Shown piece by piece: positions 8,095 to 16,406 of a DNA stretch of 64,000 nt. The stretch is from Bacteroidota bacterium. Lineage in GTDB: Bacteria; Bacteroidota; Bacteroidia; UBA8524. Every line of letters starts with the position of its first letter. Position 1 is the stretch's first letter. The notes under the pieces are model-generated. The model had not been told where the DNA came from and searched no databases. It saw nothing but the letters and a program-made list of their open reading frames with translations. Position numbers and translations under genes: made by a program. The stretch is from NCBI GenBank assembly GCA_006226545.1, contig SBGR01000078.1, positions 1 to 64,000 of the forward strand, in the 5' to 3' direction.

Positions 8095-9351
8095 CTATCC
8101 TCTTAAAATACTTACCGGGTCAATCTTGGAGGCCTTCTTAGCCGGGAAATAGCCAGCCAAAATGGTGGTCAGCACTCCGAATACCAGTCCGAAGACATAA
8201 AACCGCACATCAAAATTGACCGGAAAATGGTCTATGCTCAAGAACTCGCCACCGTCGAATGGGGCCCTGGAAACCAGGTACGACAAAAAGAGGCCTATCA
8301 ACATTCCGGCAAAGGCGCCCATCATCCCAATAAACGCGGCTTGCGAAATAAAGACCCCTATAATGTCGCGCCCTTCAAAGCCTGTGGCCTTCAAGATGGC
8401 AATGTCTTTCATCTTATCGTAGACCGTCATGTTCATGATATTGTAAATACCGAACCCGGCCACTACCAGCAAGGTTACCACCACCACGCCGGTCATCATA
8501 TTGCGTATGGTGAAACTCACCAAGATGGTGGCATTGGCCGTTTCCCAGTCTTCCGCTCTATAGCCGTATCGGCTCTGCCACTCGGTAGCGGCTGTGAGCG
8601 ATTGGTTCAATTCCTTTAATTTCACATGGATATCGGTGATGTAGCGCGTGTCTTTCTGCATCACCTTCTGCACGGTGCTAATATTGGCATAGCAACGTAC
8701 GTTATCAATTTGCCCGATGCCCATGGCAAAGGTGCCTACCACACGCAGCAGCACAATATCGCCACGGGGCGTGGTTACGGTAACCTTATCGCCCGACTTC
8801 ACATTCATTTTATTGGCGAGCCCTTGGCCCATCAATATGCCGTCGTTCGACGATAACAGTGCCTCGATGCTACCCGATTTCACCTTGCCCTTCACGTTGT
8901 ATAGCAAGTCTTCTTTTTCAATGTCGACACCCGTCAAGATGCCGGAAAGCTGTGCCGGTCCGTAGTTGAAAAACACCTGGCTGGTCAACTGCGGTGAAAC
9001 TCCCAATACCCGTGGGTCGGCTTCCAGGCTTCTAGCGATGAGCAGTCCGTTGCGCAGGTTGAGCGGCTCGTCCTTCGGCTTTTGGTGGTGCACCACGGCC
9101 CAGTCTTCTGTACCCAGAATTTGGCTGAGTAAACTTGGACGGTCGTTGCTGATATCGCGGTAGATGCGCACATGCGGCGTACTGGCCAGCTGGGTTTCTT
9201 CCAAAATTTTATTCACCCCGGTCATCACGCTAATCATCAGCACAAACATGGCAATACCAAAAGTCACCCCCAAAGAAGCCACAATGGTCTGCTTCTTTTT
9301 AGCGAAGAGGTGGGTTTTCGCTATGTTGATATTGAGTTTATTGAACCACAT
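8095..9351 (-). CDS. MacB/FtsX-type ABC transporter permease
   Basis: The protein has 418 residues. It has one N-terminal membrane helix (about 22-45), a periplasmic MacB-like core (about 46-280) and three C-terminal helices (about 285-405). The FtsX segment includes KMKDIAILKATGFEGRDIIG and the closing KKASKIDPVSILRG. With the ATPase and the adaptor it should form a tripartite-style exporter or an envelope mechanotransducer. No TolC-like outer-membrane channel is encoded nearby. The start ATG shares one base with the stop of the adaptor gene (TAATG). Confidence 0.93.
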   Translation of the reverse strand: MWFNKLNINIAKTHLFAKKKQTIVASLGVTFGIAMFVLMISVMTGVNKILEETQLASTPHVRIYRDISNDRPSLLSQILGTEDWAVVHHQKPKDEPLNLRNGLLIARSLEADPRVLGVSPQLTSQVFFNYGPAQLSGILTGVDIEKEDLLYNVKGKVKSGSIEALLSSNDGILMGQGLANKMNVKSGDKVTVTTPRGDIVLLRVVGTFAMGIGQIDNVRCYANISTVQKVMQKDTRYITDIHVKLKELNQSLTAATEWQSRYGYRAEDWETANATILVSFTIRNMMTGVVVVTLLVVAGFGIYNIMNMTVYDKMKDIAILKATGFEGRDIIGVFISQAAFIGMMGAFAGMLIGLFLSYLVSRAPFDGGEFLSIDHFPVNFDVRFYVFGLVFGVLTTILAGYFPAKKASKIDPVSILRG

Positions 9352-10454
9352 TAGCGTACGATCAATTCGGTGTTTTCATCCAATCCCGACTTCACTTCCA
9401 CGTAATCCCAGTCTTGCAATCCCGTTTCGATGCGGATGGCATTGGCTTCGCCGTCTTTTTTAATCATCACTGAATCGCCACCAAATACGTAACGGCGTGG
9501 GATGGTGAGTACCTTATCCTTTTTAGCGATGATGATATTGGCTTCGAGGGTGAGACCGTAGAGGCTCTGCGGTGCTTCGCCGGTGAATTCGGCATCCACC
9601 CTGAAGCTTTGATCGGCTTTGTTCAGTTTCGGATAGATCTTACTGATGCGGGCCTTGTATACTTTGTTCTGTTCTATATCGAAACGGATCACCACTTCTT
9701 GACCGATGTTGACGCGGGTGATGTCCAATTCATCTACGTTCAGCTTCACAAACATCTTGGTGCCTGAACCTAATAATGCCAGAGGCTCTCCCCTGCGCAC
9801 CAATTCGCCCGGCTCCTTGTAAACCTCGTAAAGCTTGCCCTGTATGCTACTGCTTGGCGCATGGTCGGATAACGATTTGGCGGTTGCCGCATAATTGCTT
9901 TGGGCATTGGCCAGATCGAGTTTTACCTGATCTCGGGTTCTGCTGAGGCGTTGACGTAATCCGGCAAGGTCGTTTTTAGAAGCGAGGTAGGCCAGCTCGG
10001 CTTGTTCGTAGGCTTTTTGAGCGATGGCTTTTTTCGCCCACAGGTTTTTATAGCGAATGAAATTGAGCGAGTCGTTTTTATATTTTTCTTCCAATGTAGC
10101 CAGGTTGTTTTCCAGCTCTTGGATAAGCGTAGACTGCGATGAGGCATTTTCACGCGCCAATTGCAACGCTTGGCTGGCCGCTGCCATGCGCGACTGGTCT
10201 ACTTCTTTGTCGATAAGGAAAAGAACATCGCCCGGCTGCACGCTGTCGCCTTCGTGTACCAGCTGGTTGAGCATCACTCCATCGCTCAGCGAGTAGACCT
10301 TGTATTCTTGTTCCGGATACAAATTCCCCGAAGCGTATACCGCCTCTGTTAGCGCACGGTAAACAGGTTTATCTGTTTCTGATTTGGAGGAGCAGGCAAA
10401 GATCAGGCTGCTGAGGGTGGCCATTCCAATGAGGACTTTAACTTGATTTTTCAT
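9351..10454 (-). CDS. HlyD/RND-type periplasmic adaptor lipoprotein
   Basis: This is 367 residues from the ATG at 10454. The signal sequence ends in SLIFAC with the lipidated Cys at 21. Residues 60-75 and 205-235 form the split biotinyl-lipoyl domain, separated by a long alpha-helical hairpin (about 85-195, with many Gln, Glu and Leu). A beta-barrel domain follows (LNVDELDITRVNIGQEVVIR). This is the membrane fusion partner of the MacB-type permease. Longer in-frame reading to 10676 has no signal peptide and is repeat-derived, so it is rejected. It is the first gene of the operon, and its promoter should lie in 10455-10520. Confidence 0.92.
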   Translation of the reverse strand: MKNQVKVLIGMATLSSLIFACSSKSETDKPVYRALTEAVYASGNLYPEQEYKVYSLSDGVMLNQLVHEGDSVQPGDVLFLIDKEVDQSRMAAASQALQLARENASSQSTLIQELENNLATLEEKYKNDSLNFIRYKNLWAKKAIAQKAYEQAELAYLASKNDLAGLRQRLSRTRDQVKLDLANAQSNYAATAKSLSDHAPSSSIQGKLYEVYKEPGELVRRGEPLALLGSGTKMFVKLNVDELDITRVNIGQEVVIRFDIEQNKVYKARISKIYPKLNKADQSFRVDAEFTGEAPQSLYGLTLEANIIIAKKDKVLTIPRRYVFGGDSVMIKKDGEANAIRIETGLQDWDYVEVKSGLDENTELIVR

Positions 10455-10600
10455 GGCTATTTCGATGCTACAAAGGTTAAGCAAAGGCCTAAGGTAGAAA
10501 AAACAGAGATGCCAAAGCAGTAGAAATTCAGGCTGAAGCGGTAGCTGGACCGTGGTAGTTGGATTGTTTGACTGAAGGACTGTGGAATTGATTTGTTGAA

Positions 10601-10635
10601 TGTAAACTGTTGACTGTAAACTGTTGACTGTTGAT
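10601..10635 (+). repeat. Heptamer array (TGTTGAC/TGTAAAC)
   Basis: Five 7-base units alternate between TGTAAAC and TGTTGAC, with the last unit reading TGTTGAT. Weaker units in the same register extend left to about 10554. Confidence 0.75.
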
Positions 10636-10687
10636 TGCCATTTCTCGAAACCCGCCAACTCGAAACCTGAAACCAACCCTATACTGC

Positions 10688-10745
10688 TTGCACCGGACTG
10701 GAAGTCCAGTGCCGCTTAATTGAATGACTATCAGCACAAACCCTT
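10688..10745 (+). repeat. Hairpin element, copy C (58-bp direct repeat)
   Basis: The hairpin is GCAC, unpaired C, GGACT, GGA loop, AGTCC, unpaired A, GTGC (10690-10712), followed by CGCTTA and an AT-rich spacer. The whole 58-bp block recurs at 11536-11593 with only a few differences. Both copies run straight into a pyrimidine-rich heptamer array. Confidence 0.85.
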
Positions 10746-10796
10746 GGCTCTCTGCTCTCCGCTCTCCGCCCTTCGCCCTCCGCCCCTTGCTCTTTG
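10741..10796 (+). repeat. Eight-unit heptamer array (CTCTCCG-like)
   Basis: Fifty-six bases divide into eight 7-base units. CTCTCCG occurs twice in a row, and the others include CCCTCCG, CCCTTCG and CTCTCTG. It is adjacent to hairpin C on the same strand. Confidence 0.8.
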
Positions 10797-10887
10797 TCAC
10801 GGCTTTGTCAAATAACCTCAGCCGGAGTTAAATCTGAAAAATCGATGCCTTTCCAAAATTATATTCGGAATACAACATGACTTTTCT

Positions 10888-11445
10888 ATGCAGATTTTAG
10901 TACAAAACAGAATGCGGATTCAAGTATGGGCCGTTTTATTTATCCTCTTCTCAGCGAAGCATAGTATACAAGCGCAAAAACCTGACAACCAGACAGAATC
11001 CTCCTCCTTCATTCAAACTTACCATAAGAACCACATCTACCTCAACCTTTTAGGTGATGCCTCCTTGTTTTCCATTAACTACGATAGAGTATGGATGCTC
11101 ACTGAATCGAAGAACGTTAATCAATTTTTTAGCACCAAGGTAGGTATCGGTTTTAACCTCTGTGAAAATGCAAATATTTGCACCACCATACCCCATCACC
11201 TAACGTATAATATTGGAGGAGACAATGCCCAGTTTGAAATTGGACTTGGGGGAACCTATCTGAATGGCCAAATTTCGGAATACATTGTCTATCCTATGAT
11301 CGGTCTTAGATTAATTCCTTTAAAACACCCAAACTTCAACTTCAGGTTTTATGGGCAATTGCCAACTGTTCAAGACAATAAGTATAAAACCGGCATCTTA
11401 TTCTTTCCTTACGGAATAAGCCTAGGATTTTCGTTTAGCGAATGA
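10888..11445 (+). CDS. Probable outer-membrane beta-barrel protein
   Basis: The protein has 185 residues. It has an N-terminal signal peptide ending near SIQAQ (residue about 30); an internal Met at residue 9 is an equally good start. The rest alternates polar and hydrophobic residues in short strands (HIYLNLLGDASLFSINYDRV, ending ISLGFSFSE with an aromatic C-terminus), typical of small Bacteroidota outer-membrane barrels. No family is recognised and the cargo is unknown. The gene stands alone between two near-identical 58-bp repeats (10688 and 11536), which makes it a candidate for gain or loss by recombination. Confidence 0.65.
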   Translation: MQILVQNRMRIQVWAVLFILFSAKHSIQAQKPDNQTESSSFIQTYHKNHIYLNLLGDASLFSINYDRVWMLTESKNVNQFFSTKVGIGFNLCENANICTTIPHHLTYNIGGDNAQFEIGLGGTYLNGQISEYIVYPMIGLRLIPLKHPNFNFRFYGQLPTVQDNKYKTGILFFPYGISLGFSFSE

Positions 11446-11535
11446 AGGTGAGTTTGAGTTTGTAGTTCGGAGTTGGAGAAAGGTTCCACTGTTCTCTTAG
11501 CCCTACGCCCTTTCCAGAAATTAATTCTCTTGCAC

Positions 11536-11593
11536 TTGCACCGGACTGGAAGTCCAGTGCCGCTTAGTTGAATGACTAACGACACAAACCCTG
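11536..11593 (+). repeat. Hairpin element, copy D (58-bp direct repeat)
   Basis: The hairpin stem is identical to copy C (GCAC/GTGC outer, GGACT/AGTCC inner, with the same unpaired C and A). It continues into a heptamer array as copy C does. Confidence 0.85.
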
Positions 11594-11637
11594 CGCTCCT
11601 CGCTCTTCGCTCCATGCTCTGCGCCCCTTGCTCTCCG
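11589..11637 (+). repeat. Seven-unit heptamer array (CTCTTCG-like)
   Basis: Seven 7-base pyrimidine-rich units run in register, for example CCCTGCG, CTCCTCG and CTCTCCG. They share their general form, but not their exact sequence, with the array at 10741. Confidence 0.78.
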
Positions 11638-11757
11638 CGAACTCCATTGTATTCGCTTCACCTCCTCATCCCTTCATCTCATCATCATAGACGGCCTATC
11701 GCCTATCTGGAGAACTTCAAAATCAGTATAGCAACCACGACGTAGAACAGAGCCACT

Positions 11758-11785
11758 ATGGTCTATGGACCATCGTCTATGGACA
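11758..11785 (+). repeat. Heptamer array, inverted copy of 4455-4482
   Basis: There are four 7-base units (ATGGTCT, ATGGACC, ATCGTCT, ATGGACA). The reverse complement matches the array at 4455 at 25 of 27 positions. Confidence 0.75.
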
Positions 11786-11790
11786 AAATA

Positions 11791-12807
11791 CTAATCCGCC
11801 TCTGCCTCTACCTGGTGAAAGCGTTTAGGATCTACAGGCTGAAACTTGCCTTGAAGCAGATCGAACTTTGGTGCTACCACAAATTCACCGGCGCGGTTGA
11901 TGAGTCCCCAGCGGCCATCAAACAAGGTAGCCGCCCTGTTGTGAGAAAAGTAATTGGCATCGTCGAAAATAAACGGAATAACCACCTTGCCTTGCGCATC
12001 GATATAGCCCCATTTGCCTTGCAACTTCACTGCCGCCAGGCCTTCCGAGAAATAACGAAACTGCTCAAACTTGGCCGGGTAAACCACTTTATCGTTTGTG
12101 TCTACCAATCCCCATAAACCGTTTTCCAAATAGAAATAACACGACAGGCTGCGCAGACTCAAGCTCTCGAAACGAGGTGCAATCAACCAGCTGCTGTCGG
12201 CTTTGCGAATTCCCAACTTCCCATTGGCTGCCATCTCTCTGCGGTAATTACGCTTAGGCATTACAGAATCTGCCAGACGCTCTCCCTTTTTAGTGATGTA
12301 GAATTCATCGTCCTCATCGTTTACGTAGGCAATGCCATTGTCAAATTCAGATACAAAGGTGAACATCGGAGCGATAGACCATTTGCCGGTGCGGTCCAGG
12401 TAACCCCAATTGTCTTCCAGCTTACTTCCTCCGGCTAGGCCCTCATAGAAATCGTCAACTTCCAGAAACTGCGGCTCTATCACCGTCTTGCCTTCGAGAT
12501 CAATAAAACCCCAATAGGTACCGTTGTAAACTGCGACCAAACCTTCTTCTTCATAGGAGATTTCTTCCCATGCCGGCGGACTCAATAACTTCCCTTTCCA
12601 GTTGATGAGTCCGTATTTGCCTTTATTGAAATAATGCGCCGTTTGGTGGTAAAAGGGACCAAGTGAATCGTATTGGGCTTCTACCATCCACACTCCATTG
12701 GTGTCGATCAGTCCGTATTTTCCATTGTACTTGGCGGTGATGAGCACCTGAGCCGAAAGCAAAGTGGAAAAGAAAACACATATCAAAAAGGAGTATAAGC
12801 GAATCAT
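11791..12807 (-). CDS. WG-repeat protein
   Basis: This is 338 residues from the ATG at 12807, with a signal peptide (residues 1-20, ending LLSAQ). The rest is about eight WG (KWG) repeats of roughly 35 residues, each with a core such as GKYGLIDTNG, NWGYLDRTGKW, GLWGLVDTND or GKWGYIDAQG and a following P-x-F/Y. WG repeats probably form a beta-propeller- or solenoid-like binding surface; biochemical roles are not established. TATCTTCG lies five bases upstream of the ATG and may be its -7 box, implying a nearly leaderless transcript. It stands alone. Confidence 0.88.
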   Translation of the reverse strand: MIRLYSFLICVFFSTLLSAQVLITAKYNGKYGLIDTNGVWMVEAQYDSLGPFYHQTAHYFNKGKYGLINWKGKLLSPPAWEEISYEEEGLVAVYNGTYWGFIDLEGKTVIEPQFLEVDDFYEGLAGGSKLEDNWGYLDRTGKWSIAPMFTFVSEFDNGIAYVNDEDDEFYITKKGERLADSVMPKRNYRREMAANGKLGIRKADSSWLIAPRFESLSLRSLSCYFYLENGLWGLVDTNDKVVYPAKFEQFRYFSEGLAAVKLQGKWGYIDAQGKVVIPFIFDDANYFSHNRAATLFDGRWGLINRAGEFVVAPKFDLLQGKFQPVDPKRFHQVEAEAD

Positions 12808-13029
12808 GTGGGCGAAGATAAATAGACTGAGAGACATTGCGACCCTGATACCTTATGACTTCTCAAATTGTGAAGAGTGAGGTATTCAGCAACTCGGGAA
12901 TATTATTCTCTTGAAAACGAATCTTCACTCATTCCCAGAACACAAGTATCTACTTTGTCAGGTTTTCCTTTGCCGCTCACTTATCCCAAGTAACAAGTGC
13001 CGCTCCACCGCAAATCCAGTATCTTAGTC

Positions 13030-14193
13030 ATGGCCATGTCCAAACTTCCCCTCATCGTCTTTGCACAATTTGCTTGCACCTCCCTTTGGTTTGCGGGCAA
13101 TGCGCTATTAGGTCCGCTGGCCGAGACCTTTCACCTAGACGATGCCGTGCTTCCTCACCTCACCTCGGCTGTACAGCTGGGATTTATAACCGGAACCTTA
13201 CTCTTCGCTTTACTCAACTTAGCCGATCGAATGAGCCCGTCGAAGCTCTTTTTTATCAATGCCTTGCTGGGTGCGCTCTTCAACTTAGCCATGGTATGGG
13301 AAGGCAATACTTTGGAATCGCTTTTAGGTCTCCGTTTTCTCACCGGACTGGTGCTTGCCGGTATTTACCCGGTGGGAATGAAGATCGCGGCCGATTACTT
13401 TGAAAAAGGATTGGGCTTGGCCTTAGGTTACTTGGTTGGCGCATTGGTATTGGGAACAGCCTTTCCTCATCTTTTAAATAGCCTAGGCTCTGGCTACGAT
13501 TGGACCAACCTGGTTTTTGCCATTTCCGGACTCGCCTTAACGGGAGGCCTAATGGTCTTTATTGGGGTACCCGACGGACCATACCGCAAGGCAGGAAAAG
13601 GACTTCAAGTCAGTGCACTGAAAGCGGTTTTTCGTATTCCGGCATTCAGAAAGGCCGCCTTTGGTTATTTCGGACACATGTGGGAGCTGTATACTTTCTG
13701 GGCTCTGGTTCCATGGATGCTCCGTTACCACTTCAGCCAAACGGGTATTGAATGGAGCATCTCCGCTTGGTCTTTTGGTATCATTGCCATTGGCGGACTG
13801 GCCTGCGTTCTGGGCGGATACTTGGCTGTTCGCTACGGTGCGGCTGTAATTGCCCATTTTGCTTTAGGCATTTCAGGCGTTGCTTGCTTGCTTTCACCTT
13901 GGGTTCTCGCCAGCACATCAAGTACCCTGGTGCTGACTTTTTTACTGATCTGGGGAATGGCCGTCATCGCAGATTCTCCACTCTTCTCCAGCTTGGTAGC
14001 ACAAGCCTCGCCGGCTGAAATAAGAGGTAGCGCGTTGACCTTGGTGAACTCCATTGGGTTTAGCATCACCATTTTGAGTATTCAATTACTTTTTGCTCTT
14101 TTGGATAAAGACTTTGGACTGTGGCCCTTGCTGTTTTTAGCCATTGGCCCCGCTTCCGGACTCCTTTACATCGCTAAAAAAACACAACCTTGA
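13030..14193 (+). CDS. MFS transporter
   Basis: This is 387 residues from the ATG at 13030, with about twelve hydrophobic segments in two halves. A motif-A-like loop (NLADRMSPSKLFF) follows the second helix. Conserved polar residues in helix 1 (FACTSLWFAGNALLG) suggest a small-solute carrier, possibly in the cyanate/nitrate-like or drug-efflux range, but the substrate cannot be named. TATCTTAG lies two bases upstream of the ATG. The stop overlaps a TTG start of the following membrane gene (TTGA), so the three genes 13030-15198 are probably one operon. Confidence 0.85.
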   Translation: MAMSKLPLIVFAQFACTSLWFAGNALLGPLAETFHLDDAVLPHLTSAVQLGFITGTLLFALLNLADRMSPSKLFFINALLGALFNLAMVWEGNTLESLLGLRFLTGLVLAGIYPVGMKIAADYFEKGLGLALGYLVGALVLGTAFPHLLNSLGSGYDWTNLVFAISGLALTGGLMVFIGVPDGPYRKAGKGLQVSALKAVFRIPAFRKAAFGYFGHMWELYTFWALVPWMLRYHFSQTGIEWSISAWSFGIIAIGGLACVLGGYLAVRYGAAVIAHFALGISGVACLLSPWVLASTSSTLVLTFLLIWGMAVIADSPLFSSLVAQASPAEIRGSALTLVNSIGFSITILSIQLLFALLDKDFGLWPLLFLAIGPASGLLYIAKKTQP

Positions 14194-14711
14194 CCAAAGA
14201 CAAGCTCGACCAGGTTCTAACTTATGCTTCGCTTATCATCGCGTTGATCTTGTTGAAAACGCAAAGCGGACTTTTGGAGAATACCATCAGAGGAAAGTCT
14301 TTCGCTATTCAGTTTATGAGCTTAAGCATTATGCCGGCCGGACTATGGTTTTTTAAACGTGTGGCGGCCTACCGAGGTACCGAAAAAAAGGAGAAAAGGC
14401 TCTTGGCGCAATGTTTCAGCATCTTGTTTCTTGGCTTATTCGCTGCGGCATCCATCAATACGTGGACTGCGCAAAGCGATAGCGAAGTAAAAAAGGCCTT
14501 TGTTTCAAAACACGGCGGCTTCTCTGAATTCAGAAATCAAAATTACATTCACCTGGTTATTGAGGGCAAAGACGAACGCTTCAACCCCGATCCGAAATCG
14601 TATAAAAGCTTTAGCCAAGGAGATAGCATCGAAATCTTAGTTGGGCACGGTATTTTAGGATACGATTGCATCTTGGAGTTTAGACCTGGAACACATGCAA
14701 AGCGGCAATAA
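14190..14711 (+). CDS. Small membrane protein of unknown function
   Basis: The protein has 173 residues and starts at TTG, which overlaps the stop of the MFS gene as TTGA. No in-frame ATG occurs before the second hydrophobic segment, so TTG is well supported. Two or three hydrophobic segments lie at about 8-22, 40-55 and 74-90, followed by a soluble tail with a DERFNPDPKSYKSFSQGDSI stretch. I do not recognise the family. It overlaps the next gene by 17 bases in another frame. Confidence 0.65.
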   Translation: MTKDKLDQVLTYASLIIALILLKTQSGLLENTIRGKSFAIQFMSLSIMPAGLWFFKRVAAYRGTEKKEKRLLAQCFSILFLGLFAAASINTWTAQSDSEVKKAFVSKHGGFSEFRNQNYIHLVIEGKDERFNPDPKSYKSFSQGDSIEILVGHGILGYDCILEFRPGTHAKRQ

Positions 14712-15198
14712 AACTATTGAAGGACATTGGCTTTTCTACGGCTGGTTTGGGCTCTTACTTTGTTTTGGCTTCTATACCTTGCCCGGCCTCATTCAATACG
14801 AACGAAATGTTTGTTGTCCCCATAGCTTTCTGCTTTTTCCAGATTGGGTTTCATTCATTGTATTGGGTTTCACTTTGGCCCTAAGCACCCGGCATATCCG
14901 AATCCTAGTCGGTTTAAAACCCGGCATTCACCGATCTCTTGGATTTTCTTTGCTCCTACTAAGCTTGCTCCTATTGATCTACCTAGATTGGTTTCACCCT
15001 GAACTTTTCACCACGAATGGTGATTCAACCTATTTCGAATCATTCTATAAGCCTACTGTTCAAGTCTTTGGCTACGGTAATTCCATGTTCTCAAATCAAC
15101 AGGAATACACATCGCTTGGTCAATTCCTTAAGTCTCTGAAAATTACCCTGCTTATCAGCTGCATTGCCGGCTTTATAGCGCTTCGCAAAACAAAATGA
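14695..15198 (+). CDS. Membrane protein of unknown function
   Basis: The protein has 167 residues with four hydrophobic segments (about 13-30, 44-62, 78-97 and 148-163) and a Cys-Cys pair at about 39-40 in the first loop (NVCCPHSF). It resembles no family I can name. The start overlaps the end of the preceding gene by 17 bases, so it is probably translated from the same message as the MFS carrier and may be an accessory subunit; that role is an inference. Confidence 0.62.
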   Translation: MQSGNKTIEGHWLFYGWFGLLLCFGFYTLPGLIQYERNVCCPHSFLLFPDWVSFIVLGFTLALSTRHIRILVGLKPGIHRSLGFSLLLLSLLLLIYLDWFHPELFTTNGDSTYFESFYKPTVQVFGYGNSMFSNQQEYTSLGQFLKSLKITLLISCIAGFIALRKTK

Positions 15199-15295
15199 AG
15201 CAATCTTTGTTTACTATTGTAACAAGGAATTCTGTAGAGGCAAGCTAATCCTAATCCACCGCCTTTACTGGTTCACTCAACGTAACAGATCAACT

Positions 15296-15934
15296 ATGAA
15301 AACAATTAAATCACCTTTCAGGCTGATGCTAGGATTGGCATTGGTTCTGGCCCCGTTCGCGCAGTCGTTCGGTCAAAAAAATTTAGGTATAGGTATCCGA
15401 GCCGGAGACCCAACCGGTATCACCATTAAAAAATACCTTTCTAAAAACGCCGTTGAATTCAATATCGGACGTTCTTATGGTTTCTACAATGGCAATGGCT
15501 ACTATACCAATAACTTCAATCATTGGTACAGCAACAAGAAATACAGCTATCCTGAATACCAGTATTTAGGCTACCGAAACGGCTATCCCATCACCCTTCA
15601 GGCACGTTACCTCTGGCAAAAAGGCCTAGGTAAGGTAGGGAAAGAAAGTATTTCAGGACTAGATTGGTACCTCGGTGCGGGTGTGCAATTCAGGTACAGA
15701 AACTACGCTTACAACTACCGCTATAAAGTCAATGGCGATCCAAATTGGTACTATGTAAACGAAGAACGTGTGAACGACCTTGACCTGGGATTGGATGGTG
15801 TAATCGGACTTGAATACACCATAAAAGATATTCCTTTATCTGTGTTTGCCGATGTAAACCTGTTTATGGAAGTGGTGGACAATCCGTTTTGGTTCTATTT
15901 CCAAGGTGGAGCAGGAATTCGCTATAATTTCTAA
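15296..15934 (+). CDS. Outer-membrane beta-barrel protein
   Basis: The protein has 212 residues with a signal peptide (1-26, ending QSFGQ). The mature part opens with NLGIGIRAGDPTGITIKKYL, a motif typical of small Bacteroidota outer-membrane barrels, and contains many Tyr/Asn-rich strands (YNGNGYYTNNFNHWYSNKKY). It ends AGIRYNF with a terminal Phe, as expected for BAM substrates. Function is unknown. A clear intrinsic terminator follows 18 bases after the stop, so it is probably monocistronic. Confidence 0.78.
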   Translation: MKTIKSPFRLMLGLALVLAPFAQSFGQKNLGIGIRAGDPTGITIKKYLSKNAVEFNIGRSYGFYNGNGYYTNNFNHWYSNKKYSYPEYQYLGYRNGYPITLQARYLWQKGLGKVGKESISGLDWYLGAGVQFRYRNYAYNYRYKVNGDPNWYYVNEERVNDLDLGLDGVIGLEYTIKDIPLSVFADVNLFMEVVDNPFWFYFQGGAGIRYNF

Positions 15935-15951
15935 TCGCTAAAAATTTAAGG

Positions 15952-15983
15952 AAGCCTCATCCTAGTTGGTTGAGGCTTTTTTA
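15952..15983 (+). terminator. Intrinsic terminator
   Basis: AAGCCTCA (15952-15959) pairs with TGAGGCTT (15971-15978) across an 11-base loop, followed by a T-run. It terminates the outer-membrane gene at 15296. Confidence 0.88.
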
Positions 15984-16028
15984 TTGACCTAGCGAAATGT
16001 ACCTTAGCTCTCTAAATAACCTGAACCA

Positions 16029-16406
16029 TTGGAACTTATTCTACTGAATTTCATATTACACGGCGGATTCTTCGTGCTATGTGCAGCCTATTTTCACAAT
16101 AGGATTAAAGCCCGTAAAAGCGTTCTTCCGGCCATCATCAGCTACCTTTTGGTATTGCTTTTACCCATGGGGTTTACCTTTCTAGAGCAAGACCCGTATA
16201 ATTTCCTTGCCCCCTTGATTTCAGGCATGGCCTATTCACTCTTAGCGTGGGTTTCTGCTTCGCTCTATATCTTGTGGAAAACCCGTAATCAAACACATAA
16301 CCAATACCTTTTTACGGAATGGATGAAAACCGGAATCTTCATCCTGGTCATTGTGGTGTATTTCGCTGCTTTGAAGGAAATCCCAATTGGAAAAATAGGC
16401 GGTTAA
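16029..16406 (+). CDS. Small membrane protein of unknown function
   Basis: The protein has 125 residues and four hydrophobic segments (about 2-20, 34-50, 61-80 and 100-115). The only usable start between the upstream stop at 16017 and the first helix is TTG at 16029 (MELILLNFILHGGFF). Its stop overlaps that of the convergent type IX secretion gene by sharing TTAA. No family is recognised. Confidence 0.6.
   Translation: MELILLNFILHGGFFVLCAAYFHNRIKARKSVLPAIISYLLVLLLPMGFTFLEQDPYNFLAPLISGMAYSLLAWVSASLYILWKTRNQTHNQYLFTEWMKTGIFILVIVVYFAALKEIPIGKIGG

Larger units (their letters stand above)
10455..10887. other. Repeat-rich gap upstream of the exporter operon
   Basis: These 433 bases hold no credible gene. 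From the left there is a probable minus-strand promoter region for the adaptor (TTAACCTTTG near 10467-10476, imperfect), a heptamer array (about 10554-10635), hairpin element C, and a pyrimidine-rich heptamer array (10741-10796). The leader of the gene at 10888 completes the gap. Confidence 0.6.
11446..11790. other. Repeat-rich gap
   Basis: This gap holds hairpin element D (11538-11560), a seven-unit heptamer array (11589-11637), a CTTCATC-like pyrimidine run (about 11655-11690) and the heptamers at 11758-11785. I see no gene. Confidence 0.6.

Noticed and set aside
10455-10676. N-terminal extension of the adaptor protein
   Set aside because: It translates heptamer repeats and lacks a signal peptide; the lipobox start at 10454 is clear.
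10688-11593. Composite transposon around the barrel gene
   Set aside because: No transposase, no terminal inverted repeats and no target-site duplication are visible.
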